Shown here one piece after another: positions 60,253-64,000 of a stretch of DNA of 64,000 bases (its first letter is position 1; every line of letters begins with the position of its first letter). This DNA comes from Actinacidiphila guanduensis (GTDB lineage: Bacteria > Actinomycetota > Actinomycetes > Streptomycetales > Streptomycetaceae): positions 434,001 to 498,000 of the forward strand of contig NZ_FNIE01000002.1 in assembly GCF_900103985.1 (NCBI RefSeq), in the 5' to 3' direction. Both the position numbers and the translations under genes were made by a program. A model generated the notes under the pieces. That model was not told where the DNA came from and did not search any database. It saw only the letters and a list, made by a program, of their open reading frames with translations.

Positions 60253-61386
60253 ATGAGACGATCTGGACCTGTTCGCGCGTTGCTGGCCGCCTCGGCGGCA
60301 GCCGCCGTGTCCGCCGGGCTGGTGGTGGCGGCGGGAGGCGCCGCACAGGCCGCTCCGGCATTCCGGGCGCCCATGCCGGCCCATGTGGTCGCGCCGTACT
60401 ACGAGACGTACTCCGGTGGGAGCCCTGCCGCACTCGCGGCCCAGTCCCACAACACGTACCTGACCCTGGCGTTCCTCCAGACGCCCACCGCCGGTTCCTG
60501 CACGGCGACATGGAACGGTGACCCCACGACGCCGGTCTCCACGTCGGTCTACGGCAAGGACATCGCCGCCCTCCAGGCGCGGGGCGGCAACGCCATCCCG
60601 TCCTTCGGCGGTTACGCCGCGGACACCACCAACACCGACATCGCCGACAGCTGCACCGACGTGAAGTCGATCGCCTCGGTCTACGAGGGACTGGTCACCA
60701 CCTACGGCGTCACGCGGATCGACCTCGACGTCGAGGCCGACTCGCTGTCCAACACGGCCGGAATCGACCGCCGGAACAAGGCAGTTGCCCTGACCGAGGC
60801 GTGGGCGAAGCGTACGCACCGCAGCGTCGAGTTCTCGTACACGCTGCCGTCGACGACGACCGGTCTCGGCGCCACCGGCGTCGCCCTGCTCCAGAACGCC
60901 GTCGCGAACCACGCCCGGGTGGACGTCGTGAACATCATGACGTTCGACTACTACGACGGCGCGTCGCACGAGATGGCGACCGACACCGAGACGGCCGCCG
61001 CCGGCCTGCACGACCAACTGGCCGCGCTCTACCCGAAGGTGCCGTCCTCGCGGCTGTGGAGCCGGATCGGCGTCACCGAGATGCCCGGAATCGACGACTT
61101 CGGCCCGGCCGAGACGTTCACCCCGGCGGACGCCGTGACGGTGGAGCGCTGGGCCGCGGCAAAGAAGATCAACACCCTCTCCTTCTGGGCGCTCCAGCGT
61201 GACAACGGCACCTGCCCCGGCACGACGGGTGCTGGCGCCTGCTCGGGCGTCGCGCAGCCCGACTGGTACTTCAGCAACACCTTCGAGAAGTTCACCCACC
61301 CCGACTGGCCCTGGGTGAGCCCCCGTTCGACCACCCCCGCACCGAAGCCCGCCGCGCACCACGCGACCCGCGGCATCCGCATGTGA
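60253..61386 (+). CDS. Secreted GH18 chitinase (single domain)
   Basis: A 377-aa protein. Signal peptide (MRRSGPVRALLAASAAAAVS to AAQAAP), then a GH18 barrel with the catalytic signature D157-L-D159-V-E161 (RIDLDVEAD) and conserved strands NAIPSFGGYAADTTNTDIAD and VDVVNIMTFDYYDG. No chitin-binding domain; the C-terminus is a short Pro/Arg tail. ATG 60253 has GGGAG 6 nt upstream. A promoter with an embedded DasR-like site lies 146-174 nt upstream. It likely acts with chitinase 1 on extracellular chitin and oligomers. Confidence 0.92.
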   Translation: MRRSGPVRALLAASAAAAVSAGLVVAAGGAAQAAPAFRAPMPAHVVAPYYETYSGGSPAALAAQSHNTYLTLAFLQTPTAGSCTATWNGDPTTPVSTSVYGKDIAALQARGGNAIPSFGGYAADTTNTDIADSCTDVKSIASVYEGLVTTYGVTRIDLDVEADSLSNTAGIDRRNKAVALTEAWAKRTHRSVEFSYTLPSTTTGLGATGVALLQNAVANHARVDVVNIMTFDYYDGASHEMATDTETAAAGLHDQLAALYPKVPSSRLWSRIGVTEMPGIDDFGPAETFTPADAVTVERWAAAKKINTLSFWALQRDNGTCPGTTGAGACSGVAQPDWYFSNTFEKFTHPDWPWVSPRSTTPAPKPAAHHATRGIRM

Positions 61387-61395
61387 CCTACGACC

Positions 61396-61435
61396 GGGGT
61401 CCCGGGCGGCAACGATGTGTGCTGCCCGGGGCCCC
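61396..61435 (+). terminator. Hairpin after chitinase 2
   Basis: GGGGTCCCGGGCGGCA (61396-61411) pairs with TGCTGCCCGGGGCCCC (61420-61435) with few mismatches and an 8-nt loop, 9 nt after the stop. The following ~350 nt, to 61788, hold no convincing gene. Confidence 0.75.
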
Positions 61436-61788
61436 GTGTCGTCTGTGCGTGTTCGGGCAGCCGCATTCGCATCAGGCACTTCTGACCGAAGGCGGCCCGG
61501 CTCGTCCCCCGGCCCGGCGTCATCGCCTTCCCACCCGGGCCAAGTCGCCCAGTGCGAGCCGGAGTTGCCGCACCGCAGAAGCCGACGCTGATCCCACCCG
61601 CACCAGGTGTCCCTTCGGGCAGACCGCCCCGGCCGAAGTGCAAGCGCACCCTTCGCGGGTGCCGCACGCCGCTGCCGCCGGGATACGTTCTCGTGGGCGA
61701 GCCGACCGTCGCTCTCCGTGTGCCCCGTGTACACACCGAGCCATCCGATTCGGCTCCCGATCTGGCCGTGAACGATTCAGGAGTGCCC

Positions 61789-62022
61789 ATGCTCAAGAAG
61801 TACGCCGTGGCCGCAGCTGTCGCCGTGAGTGTCGTGGGAGGCGTCTGTCTCTCCACCGGCACCGCGTCCGCTGCGACGTTCGTTCCTGGCGGCGTCTACC
61901 CGTCGCTGTCCGCCTGCGCCGACGCCGGCAACGCCGGTTTCCCGGAGGGCCGTTGGGTCGGCTGGCACTGCGACCCGCTCGGCGGCGGCCAGTACGAGCT
62001 GTGGGTCCAGCCCACGTACTGA
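61789..62022 (+). CDS. Small secreted Cys-containing protein
   Basis: A 77-aa protein: signal peptide MLKKYAVAAAVAVSVVGG to SAAT, mature part of about 48 residues with SACADAGNAGFPEGRWVGWH and ending QYELWVQPTY. It has two mature cysteines (possible disulphide) and many aromatics. ATG 61789 has AGGAG 5 nt upstream. Small secreted proteins of this kind are common in streptomycetes; no function is assigned. A strong terminator follows. Confidence 0.8.
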   Translation: MLKKYAVAAAVAVSVVGGVCLSTGTASAATFVPGGVYPSLSACADAGNAGFPEGRWVGWHCDPLGGGQYELWVQPTY

Positions 62023-62071
62023 TCCGCGCCCGCGCCGCCCCGAACCGCCGGGGCACCGCCGAGCCTTGATC

Positions 62072-62130
62072 GGAAACGCCCCGCGAAGAGCGCCTGCCTG
62101 ACGAAGCGCGCTCCTCGCGGGGCGTTTTCC
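62072..62130 (+). terminator. Strong hairpin terminator after the small secreted protein
   Basis: Arms GGAAACGCCCCGCGAAGAGC and GCTCCTCGCGGGGCGTTTTCC (one mismatch) end in a T-run, about 50 nt after the stop. It resembles a classic intrinsic terminator and is the clearest in the window. Confidence 0.85.
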
Positions 62131-62306
62131 ACGGCAGCCGCGGCACCCGATGGCTGGGTTGTCTCTCGCCGAGAGCGAGTTCTGAGGAGTGCGGCCGCCC
62201 TCGGGCGGGTGGGTCGTCCGGTTATCGAGAGGCGAGGTTTCTTCTCCGCGGCCACCGGGGCGGGCAACGGCGCGCCCTTGGGCTTGCCTGACGTAGGCGC
62301 TCAAGG

Positions 62307-62345
62307 CCGGAGGGCCGGATCCCGTCGTGGGAACCGGCCCTCCGG
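62307..62345 (-). terminator. Hairpin after the minus-strand secreted protein gene
   Basis: CCGGAGGGCCGG (62307-62318) pairs perfectly with CCGGCCCTCCGG (62334-62345), starting 15 nt beyond the stop at 62360. Together with the preceding terminator it insulates two convergent genes. Confidence 0.75.
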
Positions 62346-62359
62346 GGGTGGGGATGGGC

Positions 62360-63760
62360 TCAGTTGACGGTGAGCGCCGCCGTGTCGTTCGACGTGTTCG
62401 TGTCGAACGCCGGCTGTCCGGCCGGGCCCCAGTTCATGGAGACGGAGCCCTGCGCGCCCGGAATCACCTGGTCGACGCGCACGGTGACGGAGAAGTCCGT
62501 GACAGCGCCGGCGCTGGAGACGATGGTCTGGTCCGAGCAGGAGTAACCGCCGCCCTGCTGGCGGCAGTTGGCGGAGGAGCCGACGGGCGACGTGCCCGGC
62601 GGCAGCGTCACGTCGACGACGCCGACGATGTCGCCGCTGCGGTAGAAGATGGTCGCGGGACCGTTGTTGGTCATGGAGAAGTTCAGCGTCACGGTGTCGC
62701 CCTCGGCGGCGGTGGCGCTTGCGCCGGTCACGGAGAAGTCCGCCGTATTGGCGGCCTGCAGGCTGGTGATGCGGTAGTTGCCGTGCGAGCCGCGCTCGGA
62801 CAGCGACACGACGCCGGACGGCGCGTCGGTGGCGGTCCCGGGCGTGATGACCCTCAGCGTCAACTGGCCGCCGGTGCCCTGAGTCCACTGGTGCCCCGCG
62901 GCCGACTGCTGGATGCCGGGGTCACCGGTCGGCGCGACCATCGAGTCCAAGTAGGTGTAGTACGCGGTCGGTTCGACGTTCAACCGGACGGCCGGCGCGA
63001 GCGCGGCCTTCTCCCCCGGCAGCACCACTCCGGGGATGGTGCACAGCGCCATCTCCGCCACCATGGGATCGCCGCCGGTGCTGTACTCGCAGTTGGCGAA
63101 GTGCTTTGCGAACCCGACCCCGGGCGACGCCCACAGCAGCACCTGCGTGCCGTCGGCAGCGCGGTCGCCGCGGTTGGTGAAGCGCACCGGCTCGTTGACC
63201 GTCGACCCGACAGCCAGGTCGGTCCGGTTGGTCGGCTGGGCCTGGTCGTAGGCCGGTCCGCCGATCTCCACCGTGCCCTGGCCGCCGACGATTTCCGCGT
63301 TGTCCGCGGTGCCGCTGATCGTGTAGCTGCCGGACGACCCGACCGGCGCGCCGGCCTTGGCCTTCACGGTCATCTGCGTCTCGGCGCCGATCGTGCCGAC
63401 ACCGGTGAGGTCGTCGTAGTAGAACAACTCGCCGCAGCTGGCGACGTGTTGGACCACGGTGCAGTTGTCCGAGAACGTCACGGTGGCGATCTGGGAGAGC
63501 TGCGTCACGTCGATGGTCAGCGTGGCGCTGGTGCTCAGGCTCTTCGCCGTGGTCGTGAACGAGAGGTAGGGCAGCGCGGTCCTCGACACCCCGGTCAGGG
63601 TGGCCGGGGAGACCGCGACCGGCGCGATCTGCTGGAGCGCGATGACGGGCTGGTCGGCTGCCTGCGCCGGGACTGCCGCAACCCCGGTGAGCGCGAGGCC
63701 CATTGCGGCGCCGACGGCTGCGGTCAGCGCCATGGCACGGCGCTTCGAACTGTGTTTCAT
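62360..63760 (-). CDS. Secreted DUF11/CARDB-like beta-sandwich protein
   Basis: A 466-aa protein. Signal peptide KRRAMALTAAVGAAMGLALT to PAQAAD, then repeated beta-sandwich domains with the features of DUF11/conserved-repeat surface proteins: DLAVGSTVNEPVRFTNRGDR, NFSMTNNGPATIFYRSGDIV and FDTNTSNDTAALTVN at the end, the last two typical of such repeats. Six mature cysteines in pairs could form disulphides. ATG 63760 has GGGGGG about 6 nt upstream. Probably a surface or matrix protein; no sortase motif or membrane anchor is visible. Confidence 0.83.
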   Translation of the reverse strand: MKHSSKRRAMALTAAVGAAMGLALTGVAAVPAQAADQPVIALQQIAPVAVSPATLTGVSRTALPYLSFTTTAKSLSTSATLTIDVTQLSQIATVTFSDNCTVVQHVASCGELFYYDDLTGVGTIGAETQMTVKAKAGAPVGSSGSYTISGTADNAEIVGGQGTVEIGGPAYDQAQPTNRTDLAVGSTVNEPVRFTNRGDRAADGTQVLLWASPGVGFAKHFANCEYSTGGDPMVAEMALCTIPGVVLPGEKAALAPAVRLNVEPTAYYTYLDSMVAPTGDPGIQQSAAGHQWTQGTGGQLTLRVITPGTATDAPSGVVSLSERGSHGNYRITSLQAANTADFSVTGASATAAEGDTVTLNFSMTNNGPATIFYRSGDIVGVVDVTLPPGTSPVGSSANCRQQGGGYSCSDQTIVSSAGAVTDFSVTVRVDQVIPGAQGSVSMNWGPAGQPAFDTNTSNDTAALTVN

Positions 63761-64000
63761 GTGGTTCCCCCCACAGAGTGTGCACAGGTTGTGCGCAGGA
63801 CAGGCTAGGCACTGGCTGCGGCTGTTGACCATGCCGTTCTCGCGCCTGGGCGGGGCCAAATCCGGCTGATCCAGCGTGAACACCCTCTGGCTTTGCGAAT
63901 ATTTGACGAGCGTACGAGGGGGCCGTGACCCGACGCCTTCGCCCCGGCCGCCGCGCTGGTTCCGGTCCGCCGCGCCGTGGAGTACGGGTCCTGGTCCGCC
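63761..64000. other. Upstream region of the last secreted protein, window edge
   Basis: 240 nt with no identifiable gene. An AT-rich patch (GCGAATATTTGACGAG near 63895-63910) could hold promoter elements for the minus-strand gene or for a gene beyond the window. Confidence 0.4.

Overview
The window is high-GC, bidirectionally coded chromosomal DNA of a streptomycete-type actinomycete (Streptomyces or a close relative). The evidence is strong third-position GC, many GTG/TTG and probable leaderless starts, two secreted GH18 chitinases with DasR-like sites, a PucR regulator, a flotillin/OB-fold/giant-ATPase operon, and the actinobacterial dnaX-ybaB-recR-DUF5063-lysC block preceded by tRNA-Ser(GGA) and a small SRP RNA.

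Layout. 0-5 kb: a partial gene divergent from a WYL regulator, a serine beta-lactamase-like hydrolase, a hypothetical protein and a membrane metallophosphoesterase. 5.2-14.6 kb: OB-fold membrane protein, flotillin, 1702-aa ATPase and a convergent PucR regulator. 14.7-17.4 kb: chitinase 1, then a decayed stretch with remnants of three genes, two of them joined by an apparent deletion. 17.5-19.3 kb: LysR divergent from cupin-DoxX. 19.4-24.5 kb: accessory island bounded by two copies of the 3' end of an ATPase gene; it holds a SnoaL-like protein, an AraC regulator, an excisionase-type HTH/PIN toxin-antitoxin pair and the intact ATPase. 24.6-31.6 kb: tRNA-Ser, SRP RNA, dnaX, ybaB, recR, DUF5063, and lysC with an internal beta-subunit start. 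32-35.7 kb: ECF sigma factor coupled to a single-pass membrane protein, then SURF1. 36-41 kb: S9 peptidase, universal stress protein, TetR, and a GNAT/dehydrogenase divergon with two operator palindromes. 41.1-44.1 kb: four-gene cassette of a WXG100-like protein, calpain-like C2 cysteine peptidase, small protein and lipoprotein. 44.5-51 kb: methyltransferase, DUF5996, ADP-ribosylglycohydrolase, two-component system, small membrane protein. 51.3-55.2 kb: Tat-exported phosphoesterase/beta-propeller fusion and a secreted Ig-like protein. 55.5-59.8 kb: SNF2 helicase coupled to a SWIM zinc-finger protein. 60-64 kb: chitinase 2 and two secreted proteins.

The candidates most worth pursuing as under-described systems are the WXG100/C2-peptidase cassette (calpain triad Cys282/His449/Asn466), the island bounded by duplicated ATPase 3' ends with a 9-nt iterated element before its toxin-antitoxin pair, and the OB-fold/flotillin/ATPase operon. 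Low-complexity expansion is a recurring trait: tandem repeats with GTACG-type cores fill several intergenic gaps (14-nt, 18-nt, 20-nt and about 37-nt units), and Gly/Ala/Pro-rich inserts lengthen several proteins.
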